From: Datnioides undecimradiatus
Lineage: Eukaryota; Chordata; Actinopteri; Lobotiformes; Datnioididae
Length of the DNA stretch: 64,000 nucleotides
NCBI GenBank assembly: GCA_008933995.1
Contig: WARS01000011.1
Location: forward strand, 16,060,016 to 16,124,015
Reading direction: 5' to 3'
The notes below the pieces were generated by a model that saw only the letters and a program-made list of their open reading frames with translations, had not been told where the DNA came from and did no database searches. Made by a program: the position numbers and the translations under genes. Positions 11,545-22,319 of this stretch are shown piece by piece. Each line of letters starts with the position of its first letter. Within the stretch, counting starts at the first letter, position 1.

Positions 11545-13318
11545 TTTACAATAGCCTTAAAAAAAATACTGCATTCACCAGCGTTGGCACAATGAACACG
11601 GTGAGATTGCTCGGGCTATGATCTGTCCTGAAGCCTGGCATCTGAGGCTGATGGGCCGGCCGTGGAAATATTGAGGAGACTCTCCATATTTTCTTATCGC
11701 CGGTTTTACTCATTATTGCCAACGTGGCAGGAGAGAGTGCAAGAAAAATGCAAAAGAGCTGAATTATTTATCTGACATTTGCATATCTACCACAGGTTCA
11801 GGACCAGGGTGAGGGTAGATTATGTTATGGAGGGAGATTACTCCTGAGGTTTTATTTTTAGGGCGAAAGACCAATTTACCAAGCGCATTACTTCACGTCA
11901 TAAGCAAGATTTTAATGCACAGTGAGAGCTGCAGTCGTGGTTCACGACATGGCACGCAAGAAGCACCTGAAATTGACTCGTTTTGTCATCGTAATAACTT
12001 TCGGCCACCTCGTGGTCCCTTGCTAAATCAGTTATAAGATGGAAGGGTTAAATCGCCCGGACCATCCTGGCGCTCCACATCAGCACTCTGCAGCCCTGAT
12101 CTCTCGCTCACCCTCACGAATTCCCAAAAGGTTCCCAAACTACTTTGCACTTCTGTGGCTGCACGTCACTCGCCGGCGTCCAACAAGGTCAAATGCCATT
12201 TCATTTTCTCGCCTTTGATCGCTGCCTGGCTCTTTCATCAGTTTCACCCTCCCTATCCTCCCACGCGCTACCACCGCCGCCGCCGCCGCCGCCGCCACCA
12301 TTTCACAGGTTAAACTGCCCTCACTCATGCACCTCAGATTTAGAGAATGTGACTGGCAATGGCCAGAGTTGAAATGTGTCTTTCCGGAGGTAATACATAA
12401 GCAATCGATCAGCTTCAACTTGTCCAACTTGTAAAGTCACAGCTATGCCTCGCTTTCAGACGGGCTGGGGAAAATAATCCAAGTGGACCACAATGTGCAT
12501 TTAAATGTGGTGCACATAAATCTCAAAGCCTTCCGCCAGCAACTCCGCTTCCCCTGTCCTTGAATGAAGAACTTCTCACTCTCTTTTCGTGAATGAACGT
12601 TGAGAATCTCCATCTTGCTTTGATGCTTAATCAACCACTCGCACTGAGGAGGCTGTGCTCCTCTCCTGCACAGTTCCACCAAACCAGCCCACCAGATATT
12701 CCAGATTATATCTACAATGCCACAGCTACGTCACTGGGCCTGGCACGTTCATTCCAAAACAATGCAATTAAAGATTTTCAGTTCATTAAATGCCACAACA
12801 AAGCGAAAGCTATGTTCTCAAATAACATTCAACTTGAATACCGCCATTACGTGAATATTCGAAGTGAAGTAACATCAGATAAACAGTTAATGATACTAAA
12901 TCTCCACCGAGGTGCCTTTAAACCATAGCAGAAGACATCATTAAATTGTAATGATTATGAAAATGATCGCAGTCGGCTCAAATAGCCGCGACCAGGTGAT
13001 TATGTAACAGCTGCAACAGGCCTACACGGTATATGACATTATTTGGGCGCAGGAGTGGGTTTAAGAAGCTGGTAATGTAATCCCATCATCCCTGTTTTAA
13101 GCCTGGTCAGGAATCTTTGCCACGTGTCATCGCTCCTCTCTTTCCCCCAATATCCTCTGTCTTCTATCCAACAACAATAAGAATAAGAATGTGAACATAG
13201 ACATAAGACATGACATATATAAAACACAGAGATATATTTTCTAGATATGGATTCACACATCAGGCAAGACAGCTCCCTGCTCTTGCTTCTCTTGCTTGAA
13301 TTCAAAACATTATAAATT
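11545..13318. other. Non-coding stretch with possible regulatory block
   Basis: No gene recognised. The segment 11620-11800 (ATGGGCCGGCCGTGG, TTATCTGACATTTGC, ATTTGCATATC, an octamer-like word) is complex and may be regulatory. A (CCG)7 repeat sits at 12274. Frames of 95 codons on the minus strand there consist partly of poly-alanine from the repeat. The 111-codon plus frame at 12593-12928 and the 131-codon minus frame at 13039-13434 are unrecognised; the latter overlaps a transposon fragment. Confidence 0.5.
12274..12296. repeat. (CCG)7 trinucleotide repeat
   Basis: Seven CCG units plus CC, preceded by ACCA. It produces poly-proline on the plus and poly-alanine on the minus strand, but no real gene is supported around it. 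Confidence 0.9.
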
Positions 13319-13493
13319 GAGCACTTTGAGGGCTTTTGGCTGCTGGTCAGACTAAATAAGCAATTTTGACACATTACTTTGGCTGTGAAAACTTGCGATG
13401 GGAATTTGTCATTATTTTTGAAAATGTAGTGCAAATTATGATGTTTGGTGGGGGGAAAAGAACTGTGATTAAAATAATTATTACTTGCAGACG
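13318..13493 (+). mobile_element. Second, decayed copy of the AT-rich fish element
   Basis: Shows GGGCTTTTGGCTGCTGGTCAG, TAAGCAATTTTGAC and TCATTATTTTTGAAAATGTAG in the same order and orientation as the element at 10943-11541, and ends with ATTAAAATAATTATTACTTGCAG, matching that family's end. Only the right-hand third is preserved. No coding capacity. Confidence 0.6.
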
Positions 13494-13494
13494 T

Positions 13495-14010
13495 GATTCA
13501 CTCTGGATTTCTCAATGTTCCCGGGGGTTTATGTATTTTCAGCATGTTTTAGACGTGACCGTATGGCAGGAACTCCTGCACTGTTTGTCGCATCCAAAAA
13601 CAGGCTGGATATGATGTTTGCACGCCAGAATATATCAGACAATAGCCTTATCCCAGCTGCCATCATCGGGTATTTCATTTCCAGCATACAGACTTCTTCC
13701 AGAATACAAACGTATGAAGGTAGATCACACTGATTACAATGCGACTGCTAATGTGGATGTAAACACGTTTGTTGCTTCAGCAAACGTTCCAGTGTTTCTA
13801 CAAGAACTCGGGTAGCTCGAAGTGTTGGTGGGATTACTGCTGCTCCTTCATGTCTAGCAAACTAACATCTCCCCGTGCCACCCAGCCTGGTCGATAACCT
13901 GAAATCTGACCTCTTGTTTCCTCCCTGCACTTTTCGCTCCCCTCCATCGACAGTATTAGCAGGCCTTTGTTACAATGCTCTGTCATTCCTTTCTCCCTCT
14001 CTCTGCGTTG
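13495..14010. other. Non-coding stretch
   Basis: No gene recognised. Overlapping plus frames at 13515-13815 are in different phases with no known motif. The stretch becomes pyrimidine-rich from 13910 on. Confidence 0.5.
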
Positions 14011-14018
14011 ACAGCTAG

Positions 14019-14120
14019 TGGGTGAAAGAAAGCCAGAGAGGAAGACAGACAGGCAGAGAGAGAGAGAGAGCGCTTTTAGGGAAGTTAAACAGAGAGAGCA
14101 CCAAAGAGATGGAGAAAGTG
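14019..14120 (+). repeat. Purine-rich tract with (AG)n core
   Basis: A nearly pure-purine plus strand with an (AG) run at about 14054-14070, directly after a pyrimidine-rich stretch (13975-14010). Contains the first of two CTTTTAGGGAA words. Confidence 0.7.
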
Positions 14121-14121
14121 A

Positions 14122-14141
14122 GCTTTTAGGGAACTAAAAGC
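14122..14141. other. Perfect hairpin, 8-bp stem, GGAA loop
   Basis: GCTTTTAG (14122-14129), loop GGAA (14130-14133), CTAAAAGC (14134-14141). The stem is perfectly complementary and the loop fits the GNRA pattern if transcribed from the plus strand. The word CTTTTAGGGAA at 14123-14133 also occurs at 14073-14083, exactly 50 bases upstream. Confidence 0.7.
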
Positions 14142-14445
14142 CTGCGCCCCTTTATACCTCAAAGCAAGGCCCCTGTTGTCTTGAATAACATGATGAATGG
14201 GAGCAGACTGTCAATGGACAAAAAGCAACTAAACGTATCTGACAAAAAGAAGGGATAATGGGCTTGAAGCACATTGAAATATCTGAATTATCAGAGAACA
14301 CTTTAATCCAAGTATCACAGACGGTAGCCTTTCTATACTGTGGGAGCATTTGAACAGGGGGTGTCCGTGTTCTTAATGAATTCTAATGGGATTGCTGGCT
14401 GTTAATGGCACTTTTTAGAGCGCGGCAACAAAACAAGTTCTGAGA
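14140..14445. promoter_or_regulatory. Candidate conserved non-coding element
   Basis: Complex, repeat-free sequence with GATAATGGGC, TCTGAATTATCAGAGA (near-palindrome), TTAATGAATTCTAATGGG and GCTGTTAATGGC, i.e. several homeodomain-type cores in about 200 bases. No exon-like frame. Conservation not tested. Confidence 0.35.
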
Positions 14446-14449
14446 CATG

Positions 14450-16285
14450 TCCAGACCTCATTCAGAACGAATCAGCTCAATGTAAAGGAGGTTTTGTTTA
14501 ATATTTTCTTTTTTTATATGTTTTAAACCACCGCGTCTTTTACTGTTTGCTGCAGCAGATCTGGTGTGAAAACACAACTTCACTTCCAAGTAGCTCCGCG
14601 GTCAACCTACTAGACGAAGGAGAGAGAGGGTTGAGAGTGCTAGTGCTGTACCTAAACACCGAACTCGGTGAACTCTGGATCTCAACGGGGTGTTTTAACA
14701 GCTATCGCATTAGCGAGGTGGGGCGCAAACGCAAATCTTGTTTCCACTTATGGAAAATATAATATGCCCCATTCAAGTGTGGCTGTATAAGTGGAGCTGC
14801 TATTGTCCCACTATTGGGTTCCCAGTCACCGCTGAATAGCCCAGTTTGAATGGATGCTTTCAGGAGAACAGATGCAACATATTGTAATTTTGCCGCACAA
14901 TACTAATCACCGCCGCTGCAAAACAATTTATTCAGACTCTAGTTATAAATGCTTGTGCGAATATCAAATGGAACAATAATACTCATTGTCTACAGACGGA
15001 AAGGGAGGGAAGGCGTTGCAAATAACAGCGGATGTGGAATTCACACCGAAAAAACACCCCATTTGGCACATTTGGGCGTTTTTGTGTGTCCGGCTCATAG
15101 TTGAAGTAAAAACCGACCTTGCTGCGTACTCCCTAAGCCAATCACAAGGGTTTTGCCACCTTGTGCCAGCAAGCAACTTATAATCAGGTGTTTCAGCTTC
15201 AGCCTCCTCTGCCAAGCTGTCAGTCTTAGGCCGCCGGATGCCTCCGCCGATCTAATTCACAGCAGACCAGCAGCTCAGTAGAGTCACGTACCTGTCACTC
15301 ACACAGTGTCCTAAAAGATGGTTGTCTAAGTTTAAGTCTGCCTAGCAACAGGGGCACCGGCAGAGGCAGTGATTAGTCCCTATGCAGTGAATGCAAATGT
15401 CCTCTCCGGAGGGTCGGTGAGAGGCCTGAGCAAGCACAATAACACCTCCCCAACCCTTGACCCAAACCCTGTCCCCCACCCCCCATCGATACCTTTTTTA
15501 ATGATGCATCCTCCCAGGATCTCTCCAGGTGATTACACGTTTGCATCTACTTTAACATAGAGAATGTTAAAGGATGGTCAAAATGCGGCCAATGGAGAAG
15601 CATTATTACAACAATATCCATATGGGTATGCATGTGTAGGCTGCAAAGGGTCATGGCTTTGTACGGTAAGCGTATTCTAACCAAGAATCAATTCCTGCTG
15701 GCTGCTGGAGCTCGAACACATGTAGTAGTCCAGGTTTTCTTTGTGGACACCTTGATTTTTCACACAAGCATGACAGGCAAAGTCGCTCTCTCAAGGCACC
15801 TCTGCAGAAGGTCTCTAAAGACGTTTCACAACACCGTGAAGCAGATCAGAATTAGCTGCACTTGTATGAGCTTTTCCCGACATGAATCCTTTAAAGGTGA
15901 ATGGACCCTACAGGCTAATGTGAAAGGATGGCATTTAGACATGCCTCTGACATGCCTCTAACAAGGCTCTACTTGCACGATGACATTTCACTTAAAGGAT
16001 TAATTCAAATACTAATATAGTCATACTTACGGCTGGTCTTTTTTTTTTTTTTTTGTTGCTTTGCATTGCTGCTTTTGAATTGAACGAGCCCTGGAAGAGC
16101 TATCATCCATCCGCTTCAAATAAAAGCCACGTCACAGGGGGATTTTGATTTTCTCCTGTAACGTTTCATTACATCACGCGGCTTTGACCGCGGGGATCCT
16201 TCTATTTGCAGCTGTGCGCCCCGGTGTCGTTGATGTGATAAATGCAAGGTTACCAATTTTGTGTAAATTCTGGATTAGCGTATAC
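14450..16285. other. Non-coding stretch
   Basis: No gene recognised. Contains a 16-base T run (16039-16054). The 109-codon plus frame at 15632-15961 has no known motif. A CCTCCTCTGCC/CCGCCGGATGCCTCC stretch (15205-15245) is locally GC-rich without a CpG island. Confidence 0.5.
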
Positions 16286-16289
16286 GGTA

Positions 16290-16465
16290 ATTATGTTAAT
16301 GCATCCAACATGACAAGATTAAGGGCGATGCAATCACAGTCCATCAGATTTCATATTGGAAAATCCATTATCACTCTGATGAACATAAAGTGGAGATCAA
16401 CACATAGGTCGTATGCCCAAATGTGTGTTAATACAATGCAGATTTAACTGTAGAAACCCAGGATA
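16290..16465. promoter_or_regulatory. Weak candidate conserved non-coding element
   Basis: Contains ATGTTAATGCATCC, AGATTAAGGGCGATGC and CCATTATCACTCTGATG in about 170 bases. Lies inside a 100-codon plus frame (16145-16447) that shows no family resemblance. Regulatory role is inferred. Confidence 0.25.
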
Positions 16466-16575
16466 AACTAATAGATACGCCACGGAGCTTTGTTAAAGCA
16501 GCGTGATTTGTCTGGAGCTGGAGAAAATGAGCTTTTTGATTTTTGGTCACCCAGAGGCCTGCAAGCCATTAAGCC

Positions 16576-16604
16576 AAAAAAAATAAATAAATAAATAAAT
16601 AAAA
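16576..16604. repeat. (AAAT)n repeat
   Basis: A-rich tetranucleotide repeat, about five AAAT units with an A-rich lead. Confidence 0.85.
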
Positions 16605-18190
16605 GGAATACTTCTGTCGCAAAGAACAAAATTGCATTTTGTTGGACACGGTTCAACACAATAACATCCATCTGTGCAGAGACGACCAGCTGCTACATTA
16701 TACGACACAATCACGCGGTGCTTCGAGGGTTACGCTTAAACACGTGAAGCAAATATTTGCTAATCGAAGCTGTGGCGTGTGCTCGTGCCACACCCTCCAG
16801 GACACTTTCACAACAGGTGAAACACACTGACAGAATGTCTTTTAGACAGCTCTTGCAGATGCTCCTCCTTATCCAGTTCAAAAGACATCCACCAAGGACA
16901 ACAGCGACTTGCGAACAAGAACCTCCCTCCCCCTCCCGTCAAACAGCTACTATGATCCCGCCACAGGCCTTTTATGAACATGCCATCCAGCCTCGGGCAT
17001 CGATGTATCAAGGCAGTGGCTTCAAGTGGAATGGCAGCTCGCGCTTATAAAAACAACATAATTGCCATCCCGGGTGAAAACTCCCGGCGCTGTGTCATCG
17101 TAGCATTATGTAGGCATTGTGGCCTCACAACTGGGAGCTAATAAACACCTTGTCAATGCAGTAGGTGTCGGCTTTACACCCAGGATGAGTGTCTCCGAGG
17201 GACACGCTAACACGTCAGAGCCCAGCATTAGCCCGCTCACTAACACTATTGGTCATTTAGTGCGTTGTGAGAAGGCAAGCCTGCGATCACTCATCGCGGT
17301 CCACACCATCACCACCCACTCTGTCTCGACTGCTCCTCTGCCCCGGTCTGCTGACAAATCTATGTTGCAGCTGATTTCTTTCATGAATGATTAAAATGCT
17401 GCACGCAGTCTTATTCTGGTCTGATAGGTTTGCTGCTCCATCCTTCCTACATGTGATCGAATTACAAACGCGCCAAGACGTAGCCATACTTCACGGAAAT
17501 GTAATGCTGTTATGAGGAGCTTGATTTTCCTGTGACATCTGATACTGATATCATATCAGCCTCTATGTGGAGGTTTAGCTTATTGCAAACATTGATCAAC
17601 GTGTTGTAATTCAATATAGTTTGTCAACAGCAGCATAATCTCTGTCTTTGTTACATGTGTCCTATAGCCTATCCCAGGGCAGAGAGGTGAATCCTGGTAT
17701 ATAGCCAAGGTCACCGGCCGCACATTTGTTTAATGAAGCCGGCCAGGGCGCCTGGACAAAGCAGATCACACACTTCAGCAGCCTCTTAGCTGTTGCAAGG
17801 CAGCCATGATTGAAACAGCAGCATCCCCGTCGTCAAAGAGATCAACAGTAAAACCTGACAAAATAACAACAACAACAACAACAACAAAAAAGGTGGGGTT
17901 AGGTCCGTAAGTGGGGAGAAGCCACTGTGAAGGATTAAAGAGGGGAAATTTGGTGTGATCAGGTCAGTCGGAAGTCACTGCTGAGTGCCACAAACAGGCT
18001 TAGAGACCAAGCAGCGGGGAATTAAAAACGCTATTTATTTTAATAAGGAATGTGCAGGGGGGGGGGGGCCAAAGACCTCAGGATAGGCTATAATGCATCT
18101 CTGAAGCCCCCCCTCCCTCCCGTGCCACACCCTTGCCCGTGCATCTGTGTGATATCTCAAAGTGTATCAGCTATCTATCATCTTGGATTG
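16605..18190. other. Non-coding stretch with small repeats
   Basis: No gene recognised. The block 17680-17830 (GGTCACCGGCCGCAC, GAAGCCGGCCAGGGCGCC) is GC-moderate and possibly regulatory. A G12 run lies at 18057-18068 and is followed by a C-rich stretch (18105-18125). Confidence 0.5.
17865..17885. repeat. (AAC)7 microsatellite
   Basis: Seven AAC units followed by AAAAAAGG. Confidence 0.9.
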
Positions 18191-18216
18191 TGAGCCCCGA
18201 TAAAGCCTGAGAGGCT

Positions 18217-18239
18217 CTGCTGCTGCTGCTGCTGCTGCT
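18217..18239. repeat. (CTG)7 trinucleotide repeat
   Basis: Seven CTG units plus CT, ending in CGAGCTACGG. Triplet repeats of this type can expand; nothing shows that this one is transcribed. Confidence 0.9.
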
Positions 18240-18428
18240 CGAGCTACGGGAGGCTGCTCCTGTTCTATCTGGCAGTCCGCTCCCTCCGGCTATTTATAAC
18301 CAATAGAGCTACAGCACTTTATGAATGTCCGCAGGCGCAGCATCACACAGTCTTCTGATACTCTGCCGCAACTGTTTTGGTGTGTCATTATAACAGGCAG
18401 TGCTGGACAATAAAGGGATGTGTGTGTC

Positions 18429-18440
18429 GGGGGGGGGGGG
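18429..18440. repeat. Poly(G) tract, 12 bases
   Basis: Twelve guanines after TGTGTGTC; on the minus strand this is a C run near a proline-rich spurious frame. Confidence 0.85.
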
Positions 18441-18498
18441 CATTTTTCAGGGGCCACTGTCAAATATTCTCTGCAAATGGTGCCTTGAATAACAAACA

Positions 18499-18524
18499 AC
18501 ACACACACGCACGCACGCACGCAC
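18499..18524. repeat. (AC)5(GCAC)4 compound microsatellite
   Basis: AC dinucleotides changing into GCAC tetranucleotides. Shares its CpG-containing CACG units with the CpG-rich region further right. Confidence 0.9.
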
Positions 18525-19261
18525 AGAGACAAGTTTCAACCCTCGTCCTGTGCAGTCGCAGTGCAAACTATATATAGATCCCACGACCGCTGTTTTGTCG
18601 GGGAAGCAAACATTTCTAAAGTCCTTTCTGGGGATCAATAAAACGCACGACTCCGCCGCCGCAGCCGCAGCAACAGCAGCAGAAGCCCCGCTTTGCTTTT
18701 TAGACGCTGTCCATTTAACAGATAGCCATCTTTGCAGATGAATAAAATGGCATATGGGGAGGATCACGACTGCCTCACACTAACCCCACAATGAGAAACG
18801 TTATCTCAGCAGAGCCTATACGTGGCCAAATAAAGGCTAGATTAAGATAACATTTTGCAATTCACCCCCCCACCCCACACACACACCCTCACACCATTCT
18901 CTCACACACACATACACCAAACGGGACAATTGCATTTGATTAATGACTTAAGCTTTCGTCCTCCCAGACACACAAGGCGCACACAACGCGGAGAAATGGC
19001 CCGAAAAGGAGATCAGACTGTCGAAATGTGAGCGAAATAACAGACCTGTGAATTAATTTTCCAAGCGGAGTGTATTAGATGCATTTTTACCTGCAGAGGA
19101 CGCGCCTAACCACGCTCAAGTCCCCGCTTGCTCCTCTGTCCTGTCAACCGACTGTGCCCTAATCATCGCGGACTTGCGGGTCTCATTTTAGCCGATCTGA
19201 CATCGGAATGAGAGCCGAGGAGTTGTCTGAAAGCCCCCGGTTGTGAGCTGAGATCGCCGCT

Positions 19262-19262
<1 letters not shown>
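18525..19262. other. Proximal first intron of the minus-strand gene (inferred)
   Basis: If the exon at 19532-20105 is real, this is the start of intron 1. It is moderately CpG-rich (CCGCCGCAGCCGCAGC at 18656-18671) and carries GATA-type words (GTTATCTCAGC, TTAAGATAAC at 18798-18852) and a CA/C-rich stretch at 18865-18920. These could be promoter-proximal regulatory sites. No coding exon was found. Confidence 0.4.

Positions 19263-19300
<38 letters not shown>
19263..19300. repeat. (AC)19 microsatellite
   Basis: Nineteen perfect AC units, about 230 bases inside the inferred first intron of the minus-strand gene. Likely polymorphic. Confidence 0.95.
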
Positions 19301-19304
<4 letters not shown>

Positions 19305-19444
19305 CAAATCACATATTTTGAGGGATGTTTTTCTTCAAAGTAGCCCCAGAGAGACCAGAGGGGGTTTTAGCTGCATTGTGGATATGCGCCTCTAAAATCC
19401 TGGCCTCAGCCCACACCGAACTGCATCGATGTAAGAATGAGGAC

Positions 19445-19461
19445 CAAAAAAAAAAAAAAAA
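19445..19461. repeat. Poly(A) tract, about 17 bases
   Basis: Adenine run inside the inferred intron 1, about 70 bases from the donor. On the minus strand it is a poly(T). Confidence 0.85.
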
Positions 19462-19531
19462 ACATATATCCGCGTTCAAAAGAACACCCCCCTCTTTCTT
19501 TTCCTGCTCCCTTAATCGGATACTCACTCAC

Positions 19532-20105
19532 CTGCTGTAGCCTTCACTGCTTCCGAGCATCCTTTCGCATTTCTCCCCGACGACAACAACTCCCAGCCAC
19601 CGTCACTCAAATTGAGACGCACTATCTCAAGTCCATCGCCTTGAAAGACAGCTTTCAAAAACGGAGACGCGAATGAGGGTTGGCGAGGTTGAGGGGGAGA
19701 AAAGACACCACAGCCAGGCGTTTCTTGCAGATTCCCAGTGAGTTTCTCCACAGCGGCTGCACCGCGGTGCTAAGATGACAGCTGTACTTAAAACAGGCAA
19801 CCCACATACGCGCACGCACACTCTCTCGCGCACACACACGGCGCGATTCCTCCCTCGGTAACGGGACTCCCTGCGCGCCCGAACTCGTCCGAGGATGAGT
19901 GTGGAGAAGAAAGAAGGAATGCAAATGGCAGGTAGAGAGAGGGAGAACAACTCCCACGCACCGCTCCCGACGCGAGCGCACAGTTCTCGCTCCTTGATGC
20001 AGTCTCTCCACAGCCGCACGCTCGCAACACTGTGTGACTGGCTGTCGTCAGTGGCACAGGCAATCCGCTTGCTGGAGGGAGGGACGGAGATGATCGGCGG
20101 AACGC
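19532..20105 (-). other. Probable first exon, largely 5' UTR, unnamed gene
   Basis: Read on the minus strand, this is CpG-rich DNA with several short upstream frames, none longer than about 130 codons. It ends in GGCTACAGCAG|GTGAGTGAG, a near-perfect splice donor with the exon's last base at 19532. Composition drops to ordinary AT-rich DNA just past the donor. Three small ATG frames lie in the last 100 bases; two stop within the exon, while the last ATG (19558-19560, A at -3) stays open to the donor with nine codons (M-L-G-S-S-E-G-Y-S). The transcription start is not defined; 20105 is an estimate from the edge of CpG richness, and no TATA box is seen. Downstream exons must lie towards position 1 or outside. 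I cannot name the gene; a transcription-factor or neuronal gene with a large first intron is a guess from context only. Confidence 0.5.
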
Positions 20106-20120
20106 ACTCTGCCCGGTGTC
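19760..20120 (-). promoter_or_regulatory. CpG-rich promoter region
   Basis: Fifteen CpG dinucleotides can be counted in 19801-19900 alone, far above the surrounding sequence, and the density stays high to about 20105. No TATA box. Location over the 5' part of the inferred minus-strand exon fits a CpG-island promoter with dispersed starts. A (GT)9 repeat follows immediately on the upstream side. Divergent transcription to the right is possible but unsupported. Confidence 0.5.
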
Positions 20121-20146
20121 CTACTCAAGTGTGAGTGTGTGGTAAA

Positions 20147-20164
20147 GTGTGTGTGTGTGTGTGT
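20147..20164. repeat. (GT)9 microsatellite
   Basis: Nine GT units followed by a G-rich stretch (GGGGGGTGGG), just upstream of the inferred promoter. Confidence 0.9.
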
Positions 20165-22286
20165 GGGGGGTGGGTGTGCTGTATTTGCCTATATCTGTTT
20201 GATCGCCGTACGCGTGCAGCCTGCTCATTCGCCGGTTTATTTATTTAGACCCTGCGCGTTTTGTTAACCAGCCTTATCTGTCCAGATTTGTCTGCCCAGA
20301 TTTCAGCCTGCCACGCTCGCGCGTGCACGCTCGTGCGCAGAGGACACATTTCAAAGCGGCTGATGTCTTCTGGGGGGGGGTATATAGAAAGAAAATAACC
20401 CACATTACCCTTGCGCCATGCAAATGTTTCACCGACAAGCTGCTGGCAAATAAAGAAATACATTCAGATTTAAGTCCCTGAGACTGGAGTGGAGGCAGAC
20501 AAGGGAAGGAGGGAGGGGATCTATGAGAAGGTAGCAGTTCCTCTTTTGAGAGCCTGATGGCACTGTGGGCTTCAGATACTGCAGACAAACACACACACGC
20601 ACTGACAACACACAGCCCTGTGCAGGAGGCGGGTCCTGGTCTATGTTGTCTAATACATATCTGATCCTTTGTCTGTCTCCCGTGATTTTAAAGGGAGTCT
20701 CCGGCGCAGTCGCCGAGAGACTGCAGATGGTTTCAAAGAGCAGTAAGAGCAGGTATTTCACTGGAGCAAACTCTTAGTAGATGCATCGCTGCATTCTCAT
20801 GTCACTGTGTTTAATTTGAGTGCAGAAAAGATCAGATTGTTCTTAAATGTGTGGCGCCGATGGGACTTTAAACTGGACCCGTGCATATTCTGGGAGCTCA
20901 GGATCGGTTGAGTCAGTTTTAGGACATCTTTTAGAAGCTGACTCATAGGGCTCAGGTAATAACTGCACATTGGTGCACATTGATTGGCTAAAGTTTGTGG
21001 GGGGGCGGGGCAGGAAATTGGATGGATTCCCTTTTTTTCAGTTCTATCTAGGATCAAAACATCAACAAACCCAACGCTGGTATGTAGCCTGGCCCCACCC
21101 CCGCCCAGGTAGCCACAGAAAGCTGGTTCCAACGGAGACAAGTGAACTACACACCGACATAGTTCACTCCAACGACTATCAATCATCATCATCGTTTTCC
21201 GACATCACTGACGGGTGTTGTGTCACATAACTGCAGCCCTCAAATCTGTAATCCATAATGTGCAATGTTGCATCATGTCTGTGCACCATTTCTTTCCACC
21301 CCACTGTGGGACTTTTTGAGGAATTACATAATTAATAATTCGGGAATAGCAGACTTATTTGTGGCTGAGGTAACATTTACCATCTGTATAATGCAGACTT
21401 AAACCAAAATTCAGCTCCACAGCACCTACCAAGTGCTATTGTCGGGTTTTATGCATTCATAAAAGCTGAACATTGCAACATTTAACATTAAATGCATGTA
21501 TTTCAAACATGATATACAGTCAAATTAGCATTTTGTTGCAAAATACATCCCATCGACCATATTAGCTACTGAAAGCAAGCGATTCGTGCAGTTTGTAGAT
21601 ACTTCAGAGTGTGTATTCAGAACTGTGGTCCCTGAGTAGTTGCTGTATTATTTTAATTAAGATAATTGGAGTGTGCGGAGAAACTGTGCAGGGACTGTGA
21701 ATATTTCATGCGTGACAACTTCTCAAATCAACTGCTGTCACTGTGCAGACATTCAGTTGCAGCGTGTTCATCATCGTTGACACCCGAAAGGTGCTTAAGT
21801 GCTTTCTGTCTGCAGGGGTTAATTAATTAATCCCAATACTAATAACAGAAACCCTTAATAGTCAGCCTTAATAGATTACACGCAAAGAGCGTATTGCCAG
21901 TTCAGTGGTTTTTTTAGCAACCTCACATATACATTCAACGCGATTCTAAGAATAACTGAGCTGTGGTATGAAAAACAAAATTACATTTCATGTGTCTAAC
22001 CCACCCTGCACCATCTGACATCGCGTGTGTATTTCAGTCGCAGCCCACAACAGAGGAAAATACCGCTGAAGTATTTGTCGGGCGGCGTTAAAATGTGTCT
22101 CTGTCCTCCTCAAGCTCCTCTGCACAGACCCTCAGAGCAACTTAAGCCATTCAGGCATCGCAGCTACATGTGAATGTCATCAGCATCAGTTCACGCATGG
22201 CCAAGGCACCCTTGCTATGGGTACTGGGTATTTTCTCTGTATTTTAGAGCTGTTTCCCAGAGCCTGGCTGTGAAACCGTTCCTTCA
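20165..22286. other. Upstream non-coding stretch
   Basis: No gene recognised. CpG content stays raised to about 20340 (GCTCGCGCGTGCACGCTCG) and again at 20695-20720. A donor-like CAG|GTATTT at 20750 could end a divergent non-coding exon but nothing confirms it. Several opposed frames at 20274-20761 and 20797-21230 are unrecognised. TTAATTAATTAA at 21819-21830 is a homeodomain-type palindrome. Confidence 0.5.
21815..21834. promoter_or_regulatory. Near-perfect palindrome with homeodomain-type core
   Basis: GGGG-TTAATTAATTAA-TCCC: a 12-base perfect palindromic core, with three of the four flanking pairs complementary. Resembles a tandem or dimeric homeodomain binding site. Function is inferred. 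Confidence 0.4.
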
Positions 22287-22316
22287 GGGGTGTGGTGTGG
22301 GGGTGGGGTGTAGGGG
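22287..22316 (+). other. G-quadruplex motif
   Basis: Four G runs of at least four bases (22287-22290, 22299-22303, 22305-22308, 22313-22316) with loops of 8, 1 and 4 bases. Fits a relaxed quadruplex pattern on the plus strand. Confidence 0.6.
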
Positions 22317-22319
22317 TAG

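Noticed and set aside
19627-20063. Minus frames of 91-131 codons in the CpG block as proteins
   Set aside because: Three overlap in different phases, are rich in R and C from CpG/CACG repeats and lie before the splice donor; better explained as 5' UTR.
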